Of a stretch of DNA of 64,000 nucleotides, positions 9,739 to 18,207 are shown piece by piece (position 1 is the stretch's first letter; every line of letters starts with the position of its first letter). A program made the translations under genes and the position numbers. Source of the DNA: Butyricimonas faecalis (GTDB lineage Bacteria > Bacteroidota > Bacteroidia > Bacteroidales > Marinifilaceae). The notes beneath the pieces were generated by a model, which saw nothing but the letters and a program-made list of their open reading frames with translations, did no database searches and was not told where the DNA came from. The DNA lies in NCBI RefSeq assembly GCF_003991565.1, contig NZ_CP032819.1:4836001-4900000 (forward strand). The letters are read 5' to 3'.

Positions 9739-10683
9739 ATGAATTTTATGGGAAATAGTATTGTAAAGGTATGTAATTTATCTCATCGTTATAGTGTCCA
9801 GTGGGCAATTAGAAACATTAACTTCGAAATAACGGAAAATGGTGTTGTAGGGTTGCTCGGATCTAATGGTGCGGGTAAATCGACAACAATGAATATCATT
9901 TGTGGTGTTTTGAATCAGACAGAAGGGGATGTATTCATAAATGGAATTAATTTGAGGGAAAATCCGGTTGAAGCTAAAAAGTATATCGGTTTTTTACCAC
10001 AACAACCTCCGTTGTACATGGATTTGACGGTTGAAGAATATTTGAGACATTCTGCTTTTTTACGGTTGATGCCAGCAGAAGAAGTTGATGTTGCTGTGAA
10101 TCAAGCTTTGGAACGATGTTCGATCGTGCATTTCCGGGAGCGTCTAATTAAAAATTTGTCAGGAGGATACCAACAGCGTGTGGGGATAGCTCAAGCTATT
10201 GTGCATAATCCGAAATTTGTAGTATTGGATGAGCCTACGAATGGTTTGGATCCGAATCAGATTGTAGATATTCGGAATTTAATTCGGGAAATAGCTGTTG
10301 ATCATGCTGTTCTATTATCAACACATATATTGTCAGAAGTTCAGGCAATATGTGATGAGATTAAAATGATCGAGAATGGCAAACTGGTTTTTTCCGGTAG
10401 TATGGAAGAGTTTGATAATTATGTGGCACCGGAAAGTTTTGTGATAGAATTGGGTAATGCTCCGAATAAATCTGTATTATTATCATTGTGTGAAAATGAA
10501 GGAGTGGAATTATTGGGTGAGGGGCGTTTTAGGATTTATTTCAAAGAAGATCCCGGAATTACGGAAAAATATATAGAGGCAAGCGTGTTTAATGCTTGGG
10601 ATTTGAAAGACTTAATTGTAGAGCGTTGTTCTTTGGATGAAATTTTTGCACAATTGTCAGGAAAAACAAAAAATAGAAAATAA
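9739..10683 (+). CDS. ABC exporter ATP-binding protein (GldA/NodI-like), copy 1
   Basis: Cytoplasmic ATPase of 315 aa that powers the permease encoded immediately downstream. Walker A GSNGAGKST (about residues 41-49), Q-loop FLPQQPPLYMDLTVEEY, ABC signature LSGGYQQRVGIAQAI, Walker B FVVLDEPTNGLDP and the H-loop STHILSE are all present. The C-terminal 80 residues are the regulatory extension seen in ABC-2 exporter ATPases. Candidate ATGs are 9739 and 9748; the second corresponds to the MGN start of the paralogue at 13000-13932. The two ATPases share most motif sequence, so the cassette was duplicated in tandem. Substrate unknown. Confidence 0.93.
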   Translation: MNFMGNSIVKVCNLSHRYSVQWAIRNINFEITENGVVGLLGSNGAGKSTTMNIICGVLNQTEGDVFINGINLRENPVEAKKYIGFLPQQPPLYMDLTVEEYLRHSAFLRLMPAEEVDVAVNQALERCSIVHFRERLIKNLSGGYQQRVGIAQAIVHNPKFVVLDEPTNGLDPNQIVDIRNLIREIAVDHAVLLSTHILSEVQAICDEIKMIENGKLVFSGSMEEFDNYVAPESFVIELGNAPNKSVLLSLCENEGVELLGEGRFRIYFKEDPGITEKYIEASVFNAWDLKDLIVERCSLDEIFAQLSGKTKNRK

Positions 10684-10684
10684 A

Positions 10685-12997
10685 ATGAAATTGAATAGTA
10701 ATATAAAAACAGCCATTCGTGTAGCTAAGATAGAATTGAATTCGATGTTTTATTCTCCCGTAGCTTGGCTTGTACTTGTAATATTTGGTTTCCAAATAGG
10801 AATGTCTTTCGCTCAAATATATGGAGAACAATTGCGTTACCAAGATATGGGATATGACTTATGGTCTGTTACTTCTGGGGTGTATACCGGGATGCGAGGA
10901 ATACTTCCTCCAATACAGCGTTATATTTATCTTTATATCCCTCTCATCACAATGGGATTGATGAGTCGGGAATATCAAAGTGGTTCTATAAAGTTGTTAT
11001 ACTCGTCTCCGGTAAAGAATACTTCTATTATTATAGGAAAGTTTTTGTCTATGATGGTGTATGGAGGAGCATTGATTGCCGTACTTGGCGTGTTCGTTAT
11101 TTTTTCTGCCATAACAATTGTAAATTTTGATTATCCATTAGTGTTGTCCGGTATGTTGGGATTGTATTTATTGATATTAGCCTATTCGGCGATAGGTTTA
11201 TTTATGTCGTCAATCACTAAATATCAGGTTGTTGCGGCTATTGGAACCTTAGCTGTTTTAGCTGTATTGAATTTTATCGGGGATGTGGGACAGGATTATG
11301 ATCTAGTTCGACATATTACATATTGGTTATCTATTACAGGGCGAGCATATCCTTTTATTGATGGTTTAATAGCTAGTGATAATATTTTTTATTTTCTAAT
11401 TGTTATTGGTTTTTTCTTGGCATTATCTATTTTGAAATTGAATACAGAAAAAACAATAACGCCCTTGAAAATAAAAGTGCTAAAATATTGTGTAATTGTA
11501 TTTGTGGTGTTGATTCTTGGATATGTTTCTTCCACGCCATATACAAAATACTATTATGATGCTACTTATACAAAATCCAATACATTGGCAAAGGAAAGCC
11601 AAGATGTTATTAAAAATTTGGACGGAGATTTAACAATAACAACTTACGTGAACTTGTTGGACGAGGATTTATACAATGGTTTACCCCGTAATCGAAATAA
11701 TGATTTCAAACGGTTTGAAAAATATTATCGATTTAAGCCGGATATTGAAATGAAGTATGTTTATTATTACGATAAGTCTAATAATTCCAGTTTGGAATGG
11801 CGTTTCCCGAACAAGACTTTCGAGGAGAGGGTGGAATTGTTGTGTCAAGCTAACAACTTGAAGAGAGATATGTTTATGAGTCCCGAGGAAATAAAGAACA
11901 TCATTGATTTAACTCCGGAGCACAATAAATTTATACGGATTGTTGAGCGGGAAAATGGACAAAGGGCTTATCTAAGAATGTTTAATGATAACACGAAACA
12001 TCCAGAAGAAGCAGAGATTACTGCGACATTGAAGCGTTTTATTTCACCTTCTCCAACGGTTGCTTTTTCGACAGGATATGGGTCTCGAGAAATAGATAAC
12101 TATGGGGGAAGAGGTTTTTATCTTTTTGCGAAGGATAAATGGTTTCGTCAATCACTTTTGAATAATGGTTTTGATACTAAAACGATAAATTTGGATACAG
12201 ATCCAATAGATGAGTCGATAAACGTATTGGTTATTTCCGATTTGCGAGAACCATTATCAACTGTTGCATTGAAAAAAGTGCAAGACTATATTGCTAAAGG
12301 AGGTAATTTGTTTATTCTCGGGGAATATAGTAGGAGGGAGAATATGAATAAATTGACAGCATCTTTAGGTGTGACGTTTTCGGATGGAGTGTTGGTAAAT
12401 AGAAATGAATACACTTCTCCGACGGTTGTCGTTGGTTATTTTACGAAGGATGCGGCTCAAAAATTCCCAATGTATGAAAGATTGCATAAATATGGCTATG
12501 TGGTTGCTTTACCAACATCTGTTGCGTTAGATTATTCAAATGTACGGGGTTTTGAGGTGACTCCAGTGTTAGTTTCAGATACAACTGCTTGGTTGGAAAG
12601 GGAAACGACCGATTTTGTTGATGGAGAGTTTGTGTGTAATCCAGAGGCGGGGGAGAGAATGGATAAATATACGCTCCTTCTTACAATGAATCGAAAAGTA
12701 GGGAATAAAGAGCAAAGAATTGTTATTTCCGGGGATTCGGATTTTATTGCTAATGAGGCTCTAACTTCTCAATTTGCGGGAATCAGTGCATCAAATTATA
12801 GTATTATCAATGGCTCTTTCCGTTGGTTATCTTACGAGCAGTTCCCGATAGATACAAGAAAAGCAGATACGATTGATTCTCGAATAAGGCTTCCTAAAGG
12901 TTGTCGTTCGATTGTTAATTGGTTTTGCATGGGAATATTTCCATTGTGTATTATGGGATTGGGAATTGTTACAATATTCCGTAGACAAAGAAAATAA
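10685..12997 (+). CDS. fused ABC-2 permease/GldG-type auxiliary protein, copy 1
   Basis: Integral membrane protein of 770 aa joining two parts that are separate (GldF and GldG) in gliding Flavobacteria. The N-terminal part (to about residue 250) has six hydrophobic segments and the ABC-2 exporter pattern (SREYQSGSIKLLYSSPVKN, GLFMSSITKYQVVAAIGTLAVLAVLNFIG). A further membrane helix leads into a large periplasmic GldG/ABC_transp_aux domain (FSTGYGSREIDN, VLVISDLREPLS, GGNLFILGEYSRREN), and a last helix closes the C-terminus (SIVNWFCMGIFPLCIMGLGIV). ATG 10685 follows directly after the ATPase stop. With the ATPase it should form an exporter or envelope-remodelling pump. No other gliding or type IX genes are in the window, so gliding is not implied. 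Confidence 0.9.
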   Translation: MKLNSNIKTAIRVAKIELNSMFYSPVAWLVLVIFGFQIGMSFAQIYGEQLRYQDMGYDLWSVTSGVYTGMRGILPPIQRYIYLYIPLITMGLMSREYQSGSIKLLYSSPVKNTSIIIGKFLSMMVYGGALIAVLGVFVIFSAITIVNFDYPLVLSGMLGLYLLILAYSAIGLFMSSITKYQVVAAIGTLAVLAVLNFIGDVGQDYDLVRHITYWLSITGRAYPFIDGLIASDNIFYFLIVIGFFLALSILKLNTEKTITPLKIKVLKYCVIVFVVLILGYVSSTPYTKYYYDATYTKSNTLAKESQDVIKNLDGDLTITTYVNLLDEDLYNGLPRNRNNDFKRFEKYYRFKPDIEMKYVYYYDKSNNSSLEWRFPNKTFEERVELLCQANNLKRDMFMSPEEIKNIIDLTPEHNKFIRIVERENGQRAYLRMFNDNTKHPEEAEITATLKRFISPSPTVAFSTGYGSREIDNYGGRGFYLFAKDKWFRQSLLNNGFDTKTINLDTDPIDESINVLVISDLREPLSTVALKKVQDYIAKGGNLFILGEYSRRENMNKLTASLGVTFSDGVLVNRNEYTSPTVVVGYFTKDAAQKFPMYERLHKYGYVVALPTSVALDYSNVRGFEVTPVLVSDTTAWLERETTDFVDGEFVCNPEAGERMDKYTLLLTMNRKVGNKEQRIVISGDSDFIANEALTSQFAGISASNYSIINGSFRWLSYEQFPIDTRKADTIDSRIRLPKGCRSIVNWFCMGIFPLCIMGLGIVTIFRRQRK

Positions 12998-12999
12998 TA

Positions 13000-13932
13000 A
13001 TGATTATGGGAAATAAGATTGTAGAAGTAAAACACCTTTCACACCGCTATAGTGTTGATTGGGCAATTAAAGATATTAATTTTGAGATAGATTCAAAGGG
13101 AGTATTTGGTTTACTTGGTTCTAATGGTGCAGGTAAATCGACAACAATGAATATTATATGTAATGTGTTAACTCAAACAGAGGGAGAAGTTTTTATTAAT
13201 GGAGTTGACCTTCGTCATGATCCGATCAAAGCGAAGAAGTTTATAGGATTTTTACCGCAAAAAGCTCCTTTGCACATGGATATGACGGTTGATGAATATC
13301 TTTATCACTGTGCAGATATTCGTTTGGTTCCTAAATCTGAAATTCCGGTAGCCGTGGAACGAGCAAAAGCTAAGTGTGGAATTTCTCATTTTAGTAAACG
13401 AGTAATTAGCAATCTTTCTGGGGGATATCAACAACGGGTGGGTATTGCTCAGTCGATTATTCATAATCCTTTATTTGTTATCCTAGATGAACCCACTAAT
13501 GGATTGGATCCTAATCAAATTCTTGAGATACGTCATTTGATTCATGAAATCGCAGAAGAACGAGCTGTATTAATATCAACTCATATATTGCCAGAGGTGC
13601 AGGCTGTATGTGATTGTATCATGATGATTGAACATGGAAAAATGGTGTTTAAGGGGTCAATAGAGGAATTTAATAACTACATGGAGCCAAGTGTGTTATT
13701 GGTGATTATGCATAATGCACCCATGGATGATGCTAAATTTATGAGTATAGAAGGAATAGAACGGGTTGAAAGATTAACAAAAACTCGTTTCCGACTCCAT
13801 TTTAAAGGAGATAATGGTATTGTCAAGCGTGTTGTGGATCAAGCAGTTAATAATAGTTGGCATCTTCGGGAAATATCTTTAGAGAAAGAGTCCTTAGATA
13901 AAGTATTTGCCAAATTGTCAGGGAAACTTTAA
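13000..13932 (+). CDS. ABC exporter ATP-binding protein (GldA/NodI-like), copy 2
   Basis: ATPase of 310 aa and close paralogue of the protein at 9739-10683; it begins two bases after the stop of the first fused permease. Walker A GSNGAGKST, Q-loop FLPQKAPLHMDMTVDEY, signature LSGGYQQRVGIAQSI, Walker B FVILDEPTNGLDP and STHILPE are intact, so the copy looks active. Divergence from copy 1 is concentrated in the C-terminal extension, which would fit pairing with its own permease. ATG 13000 or 13006. Part of the same transcript as copy 1. Confidence 0.93.
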   Translation: MIMGNKIVEVKHLSHRYSVDWAIKDINFEIDSKGVFGLLGSNGAGKSTTMNIICNVLTQTEGEVFINGVDLRHDPIKAKKFIGFLPQKAPLHMDMTVDEYLYHCADIRLVPKSEIPVAVERAKAKCGISHFSKRVISNLSGGYQQRVGIAQSIIHNPLFVILDEPTNGLDPNQILEIRHLIHEIAEERAVLISTHILPEVQAVCDCIMMIEHGKMVFKGSIEEFNNYMEPSVLLVIMHNAPMDDAKFMSIEGIERVERLTKTRFRLHFKGDNGIVKRVVDQAVNNSWHLREISLEKESLDKVFAKLSGKL

Positions 13933-13946
13933 ATAGATTAGTATTG

Positions 13947-16247
13947 ATGAGAACAATAATGAGAATAATGAAGACAGAACTAAGAGTTTTGTTCTTCTCT
14001 CCAATAGCTTGGATGGTGTTGGTCGTGTTTGCTTTTCAGTTAGGGGTCGGGTATTGTGACCGTCTAAGTGATGGGCTACGCAGTTTGGCAATGGGGTATA
14101 GTTTATACAATGCAACAGCATCTTTAATAGGTGGGTATCGTGGCGTTTTTTCTGAGATGTTGAATAATCTTTATTTGTATATTCCGCTTTTAACTATGGG
14201 ATTGATGAGTAGAGAATTAAGTAGCGGATCTATAAAATTATTATATTCTTCCCCTGTTTCAAATTTACAGATTATTGTAGGTAAATATTTATCTGTGGTT
14301 GTTTATGGGGTGATTCTTGTGGCTGTTTTATTAATACCTTTGATATTTTCAGTCATTATCGTTAAAAGTGCGGATATTCAATTTATGTTTACCGCTTTGC
14401 TTGGAGTGTTTATTACAATATGTACTTATGCAGCAATTGGTTTGTTTATGTCAACCATCACGAAATATCAGGTTGTTGCTGCTATTGGTACTTTGGCAAT
14501 TTTAGCTATATTGAACTTTATAGGAAATGTCGGTCAGGATATAGATTTCGTACGAGATTTAACGTATTGGTTGTCTATTTCAGGACGTTCAAAGATCTTT
14601 TTGGAAGGTATGATTTGTAGTAGAGATATTATTTATTTTCTACTTGTGATTTTTATGTTTCTTGCTTTTGCCTTTATCAAATTGCAGGGGGAACGTTTAA
14701 AAAGTTCGACATTAAAGACCGTAGGAAGCTATTTGATCGTTTTTGTCTTTGTTTTAGTTGGCGGCTATATTTCTTCTCGTCCCGTGATGATTGTTTACTA
14801 TGATGCAACAGCAACAAAATTGAATACTTTGACGAAAAATAGTCAGGAAATTGTGAAGAAAATTGATGGCGGGTTGACTTTAACAACTTATGTTAATTTG
14901 TTGGATGATACATGGTATCATGCCTCTCCCAGTTCAAAGAATTATGATATGGATCGTTTCGAACGTTATGTTCGATTTAAACCGGACATGAAGATCGAAT
15001 ATGTTTATTATTATGGTCCAGGGACGAGTTCTCACTATGATAAGGTTTACAAGGGGTTGGGGCCTAAAGAACGAATGTTGAAAGTATGTGAGGGATATGA
15101 TTATAATCCGGATATGTTTATTTCTGCAGAAGAAGTGCAAAAAGTAGAAGATATTTCTGCGGAGAACGGTCGTATTGTTCGAGTATTTAAAAGAGAGAAT
15201 GGTCAGAAAGCCTATTTGCGTATTTATAATGATATGTATGTGCATCCTTTCGAGAGTGAGATTACGGCTGCATTGAAAACCTTAGTAGATAAATCTCCTT
15301 TGATTGCTTTTGTAACCGGACATGGAGAACGTGCTTGTGATGATTTTGGGGATCGGGGATATGCAGCTTTTGCTAAAAATCCGACTTTTAGAAATGCTTT
15401 AATTAATCAAGGTTTTCGAGTTCAAGATTTAACTTTAGAACAACCAGTACCTGATAATGTGGATGTGTTGGTTATTTCTGATATGAAGGTTCCATTTACT
15501 CCTGAAGAGTTTGTTAATTACAGCTCTTTTGTGGATAAGGGAGGAAATTTAATTATATTGGGCGAGGTAAAACGTCAGAAAAATATGAATCCTATTGTAG
15601 AAAAACTTGGGTTACATTTTGCTGATGGTATTTTGGTGGCACCAAGTAAACAGTATTTGGATGATGTGATTGCAGCGAGAATTACAGAAGGTGCTTTAAA
15701 AGCTTCTCCTTATTTTGCGCAATTGATACAACGAGGATATACAGTAATAACTCCTTCTGCTTGTGCTATTGAAATAATTGATTCGACAAAAGGATTTGAA
15801 ATATCGGAGGTTTTAGCCACCAATTCTCAGGGTTCATGGATTGAGTATGAAACGACAGATTTTATTAATGAAAAATCGACGATAAATGATAAAATTGGAG
15901 AGGTTGAAAGATCTAATTCAGTCATGTTATATTTAACACGTTTTATAAAAGATAAGCCGCAACAACGAATTTTTGTGATAGGAGATTCTGATTGTTTGTC
16001 TACAAAAGAGTTGTCAACAAGTAGGGCGGGTTTGAATGGGGCGAATTTTAATCTGGTTACTGAAATGTTTCGTAGTTTGTCTTATGATGAATATCCTATT
16101 GAGACAGAACGAGTGCGCCCGCCAGACAATAATTTATATATTTCTCAAGGTGCATTGGTTTGGATAAAAATTCTATTTGTTTGGTTAATTCCATTAGGAA
16201 TCATGGGGTATAGTATTGTATTTTTAATTAGGAGAAAGAGAAGATAA
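13947..16247 (+). CDS. fused ABC-2 permease/GldG-type auxiliary protein, copy 2
   Basis: 766 aa, same architecture as the protein at 10685-12997: six N-terminal membrane segments with SRELSSGSIKLLYSSPVSN and GLFMSTITKYQVVAAIGTL, an extra helix near LIVFVFVLVGGYISS, a GldG-type periplasmic domain (IAFVTGHGERACDDFG, VLVISDMKVPFT, GGNLIILGEVKRQKN, IFVIGDSDCLS) and a C-terminal helix followed by RRKRR. ATG 13947 (TTG 13944 is the alternative). It lies 14 bp after its ATPase and is closed by a strong terminator at 16273-16308. Both cassette copies lack frameshifts, suggesting both are functional. Confidence 0.9.
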   Translation: MRTIMRIMKTELRVLFFSPIAWMVLVVFAFQLGVGYCDRLSDGLRSLAMGYSLYNATASLIGGYRGVFSEMLNNLYLYIPLLTMGLMSRELSSGSIKLLYSSPVSNLQIIVGKYLSVVVYGVILVAVLLIPLIFSVIIVKSADIQFMFTALLGVFITICTYAAIGLFMSTITKYQVVAAIGTLAILAILNFIGNVGQDIDFVRDLTYWLSISGRSKIFLEGMICSRDIIYFLLVIFMFLAFAFIKLQGERLKSSTLKTVGSYLIVFVFVLVGGYISSRPVMIVYYDATATKLNTLTKNSQEIVKKIDGGLTLTTYVNLLDDTWYHASPSSKNYDMDRFERYVRFKPDMKIEYVYYYGPGTSSHYDKVYKGLGPKERMLKVCEGYDYNPDMFISAEEVQKVEDISAENGRIVRVFKRENGQKAYLRIYNDMYVHPFESEITAALKTLVDKSPLIAFVTGHGERACDDFGDRGYAAFAKNPTFRNALINQGFRVQDLTLEQPVPDNVDVLVISDMKVPFTPEEFVNYSSFVDKGGNLIILGEVKRQKNMNPIVEKLGLHFADGILVAPSKQYLDDVIAARITEGALKASPYFAQLIQRGYTVITPSACAIEIIDSTKGFEISEVLATNSQGSWIEYETTDFINEKSTINDKIGEVERSNSVMLYLTRFIKDKPQQRIFVIGDSDCLSTKELSTSRAGLNGANFNLVTEMFRSLSYDEYPIETERVRPPDNNLYISQGALVWIKILFVWLIPLGIMGYSIVFLIRRKRR

Positions 16248-16272
16248 GAATATTATTGAAAAATGAAATATG

Positions 16273-16308
16273 AAGAGTCGCCCGTGAATTTCGGGCGACT
16301 CTTGTCTG
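16273..16308 (+). terminator. terminator after ABC cassette 2
   Basis: A 12-bp perfect stem (16273-16284 with 16292-16303, arms containing GAGTCGCCCG and CGGGCGACTC) with a 7-base loop, followed by TGTCTGT. It ends the long locus 1 transcript. Its 3' end overlaps the -33 TTG (16302-16304) of the promoter for the next sigma factor. Confidence 0.8.
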
Positions 16309-16331
16309 TATAAAATAAAATCATACCTTTG
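16302..16331 (+). promoter_or_regulatory. Bacteroidota-type promoter for the second sigma factor gene
   Basis: TTG at 16302-16304, a 19-bp spacer and TACCTTTG at 16324-16331, an exact match to the -33/-7 form TTG-N19/20-TAnnTTTG. The expected transcript start is near 16337, about 15 bases before the ATG at 16354. Confidence 0.75.
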
Positions 16332-16353
16332 CGTTAATTATGTGAATAGTGCT

Positions 16354-16905
16354 ATGAATGCAGACAACAGATTACTAACCAAGCAAATTTCTCGTGGAGA
16401 CGAGAATGCTTTTAAAGTCTTGTATGAAGAGTTTTTTCATGCACTATTGGCTGTCGCTTGTAAATACGTGGAGATGGAAACTGCGGAGGATATTGTGCAG
16501 GATACGTTTTTTAAATTATGGAATACTCCTCAAAAATTTGTACAAATAACCGATTTACGTTTTTATTTGTATCGTTCCGTTCAGAATCAGTGTTTGAACT
16601 ATATCCGAGATAAGAAAGTAGAAGAAAATTATCGGAACGAAACGGAACTGGTTTCAGAGGATTTTTTTTATAACGTGTTGTTGGAGGAAGAGTTGTTCAT
16701 TCGTTTGCGAGGGGCTATTAATGAACTTCCAGAGAAATACAAGGAGGTAATAAGTTTGAATTTAGAGGGGTTGAGTGATAAGGAAATCGCTCTTCATTTG
16801 GGAATATCTATTGATGCTGTTAAGCAACAGAAAAAGAGGGGAAAAGAACGGTTACGGGAGAAGTTGAATCATCCGTTGTTAGTTTTATTGATTAATTTCT
16901 TGTAA
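16354..16905 (+). CDS. ECF-type RNA polymerase sigma factor, locus 2
   Basis: ECF sigma factor of 183 aa, paralogous to that at 191-769. Region 2 shows EDIVQDTFFKLWNTP and LRFYLYRSVQNQCLNYIRDKK; region 4 shows LPEKYKEVISLNLEGLSDKEIALHLGISIDAVKQQKKRG. ATG at 16354 chosen; GTG at 16342 is also in frame but would lie within the predicted transcript leader. FecR follows after 53 bp, closer than in locus 1. The role is likely control of the fecR-susC-susD transcript of locus 2. Confidence 0.94.
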   Translation: MNADNRLLTKQISRGDENAFKVLYEEFFHALLAVACKYVEMETAEDIVQDTFFKLWNTPQKFVQITDLRFYLYRSVQNQCLNYIRDKKVEENYRNETELVSEDFFYNVLLEEELFIRLRGAINELPEKYKEVISLNLEGLSDKEIALHLGISIDAVKQQKKRGKERLREKLNHPLLVLLINFL

Positions 16906-16958
16906 AATTTTGTCACTTTTTGAATCGTTACGTGTCTTGTAAGAAAATAAGATAAATT

Positions 16959-18122
16959 ATGACGGAACGATATCTTCATATAAATCGTATAGCCGATTTA
17001 ATTGCGGCCGAAATTACAGGGAGAATTGATGAGGAGGGGCGGGAAGAATTGGAGCGTTGGAAAGGTGAATCCTCAGAAAATATGCAGTTATATGAACTTT
17101 ACCGATCACAAGATTTTTGGACATCTAAGCTTGAATTCGTTCGTGAACATAGTGTGGGGGAGGCTTTTGATGAATTCACGAAGAGAGTGAATCAAGTAAA
17201 AAGCAGACGGAGACGCTTAATTTTTTATCGTTATGCTGCGGTGGTTATTGGGGTGTTTATATTAAGTGGGGTACTTTACTTGAATTTGCGGAAGCCGGAG
17301 CAGGCTCCGGTAACAGTGACACAGAGAATACAGCCTGGTTCTTTTAAAGCCATATTGACTCGATCCGATGGACAAAAAATCGATATCTCCGATACAACTT
17401 ATTTGGCTTTTGTGGAAGAGCGTATGGAACCGGATTCCTCCTCCGGTAAAGGAGGTCAATCTCAAAACATGGCAGTTCGTTATCACACGATCTCGATACC
17501 TAGAGGCGGGGAGTACGATTTGACATTAAGTGATGGTAGCCGTTTGTGGATGAATTCAGAATCGGAAATTCGTATCCCTGTACAATTTTCTAAAGAACAG
17601 CGTGATGTGTACATGAAAGGGGAGATCTATTTTGATATAGCCCCGGATGCTCAACATCCTTTCGTGGTACATACTCATCAAGGAAATATCCGGGTAGTGG
17701 GAACCTCGTTTAACGTGAGAGATTATCAAGATGAGGTGTTTTTAGAAACAACGTTGGTAAATGGAAAAGTTGCCTTCCAGACAGAAGATAAAGATACTTA
17801 CTTGAAGCCCGGGGAACAATTGCGTTTGAACAAAGAGAATGGCGAGACGATTGTTGAAGAAGTGAATGTGCGTCTCTATTGCTCTTGGAAAGACGGACGT
17901 TTTGTTTTTGAGAAGCAACGCTTAGAAGAGATTATGAACACGATTGCTCGATGGTACGATATCAATGTTTTCTATGAAAATCAGTCGGTTAAAGATATCT
18001 TGTTCACGGGGAACATCAAACGTTACAGTGATTTGGATCAGGTGATTGAAATGTTGAGATTAATTAATAAAATAGAAATAGAAATCAATGAAAAAAGTGT
18101 TTTTGTAAGAAGTAATCCATAA
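16959..18122 (+). CDS. FecR-family anti-sigma factor, locus 2
   Basis: 387-aa membrane anti-sigma factor. Cytoplasmic sigma-binding part to about residue 85, basic SRRRR stop-transfer flank, one membrane helix near 87-110 (YAAVVIGVFILSGVLYL), then the FecR domain (SIPRGGEYDLTLSDGSRLWMN, DVYMKGEIYFDI, IRVVGTSFNVRDY) and the C-terminal segment EEIMNTIARWYDINVFYENQ. A TTGTCAC box lies at 16910-16916 upstream. The susC start follows after 85 bp holding two stem-loops. The pair with the 16354 sigma factor is typical of trans-envelope regulated SusC loci. Confidence 0.95.
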   Translation: MTERYLHINRIADLIAAEITGRIDEEGREELERWKGESSENMQLYELYRSQDFWTSKLEFVREHSVGEAFDEFTKRVNQVKSRRRRLIFYRYAAVVIGVFILSGVLYLNLRKPEQAPVTVTQRIQPGSFKAILTRSDGQKIDISDTTYLAFVEERMEPDSSSGKGGQSQNMAVRYHTISIPRGGEYDLTLSDGSRLWMNSESEIRIPVQFSKEQRDVYMKGEIYFDIAPDAQHPFVVHTHQGNIRVVGTSFNVRDYQDEVFLETTLVNGKVAFQTEDKDTYLKPGEQLRLNKENGETIVEEVNVRLYCSWKDGRFVFEKQRLEEIMNTIARWYDINVFYENQSVKDILFTGNIKRYSDLDQVIEMLRLINKIEIEINEKSVFVRSNP

Positions 18123-18125
18123 AAA

Positions 18126-18179
18126 ACAGGTGGTACTGGTAATACCACCTGTTATAATCCTTGAAAAAGAATTCAAGGA
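18126..18179 (+). promoter_or_regulatory. tandem stem-loop leader between fecR and susC, locus 2
   Basis: Hairpin 1 is a perfect 10-bp stem (18126-18135 with 18143-18152, ACAGGTGGTA/TACCACCTGT, 7-base loop). Hairpin 2 pairs 18158-18165 with 18172-18179 (8 bp, 6-base loop). Spacing between the hairpins (5 bases) and to the ATG (28 bases) nearly equals locus 1 (6 and 27), although the stem sequences differ. This supports a conserved RNA element rather than chance. Confidence 0.65.
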
Positions 18180-18207
18180 AAATTTAATTTATCTAATTTA
18201 CAAATGT

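Noticed and set aside
9739..16247. Gliding motility machinery
   Set aside because: Only GldA/F/G-like exporter parts occur; no GldK-N, SprA or other type IX genes are in the window.
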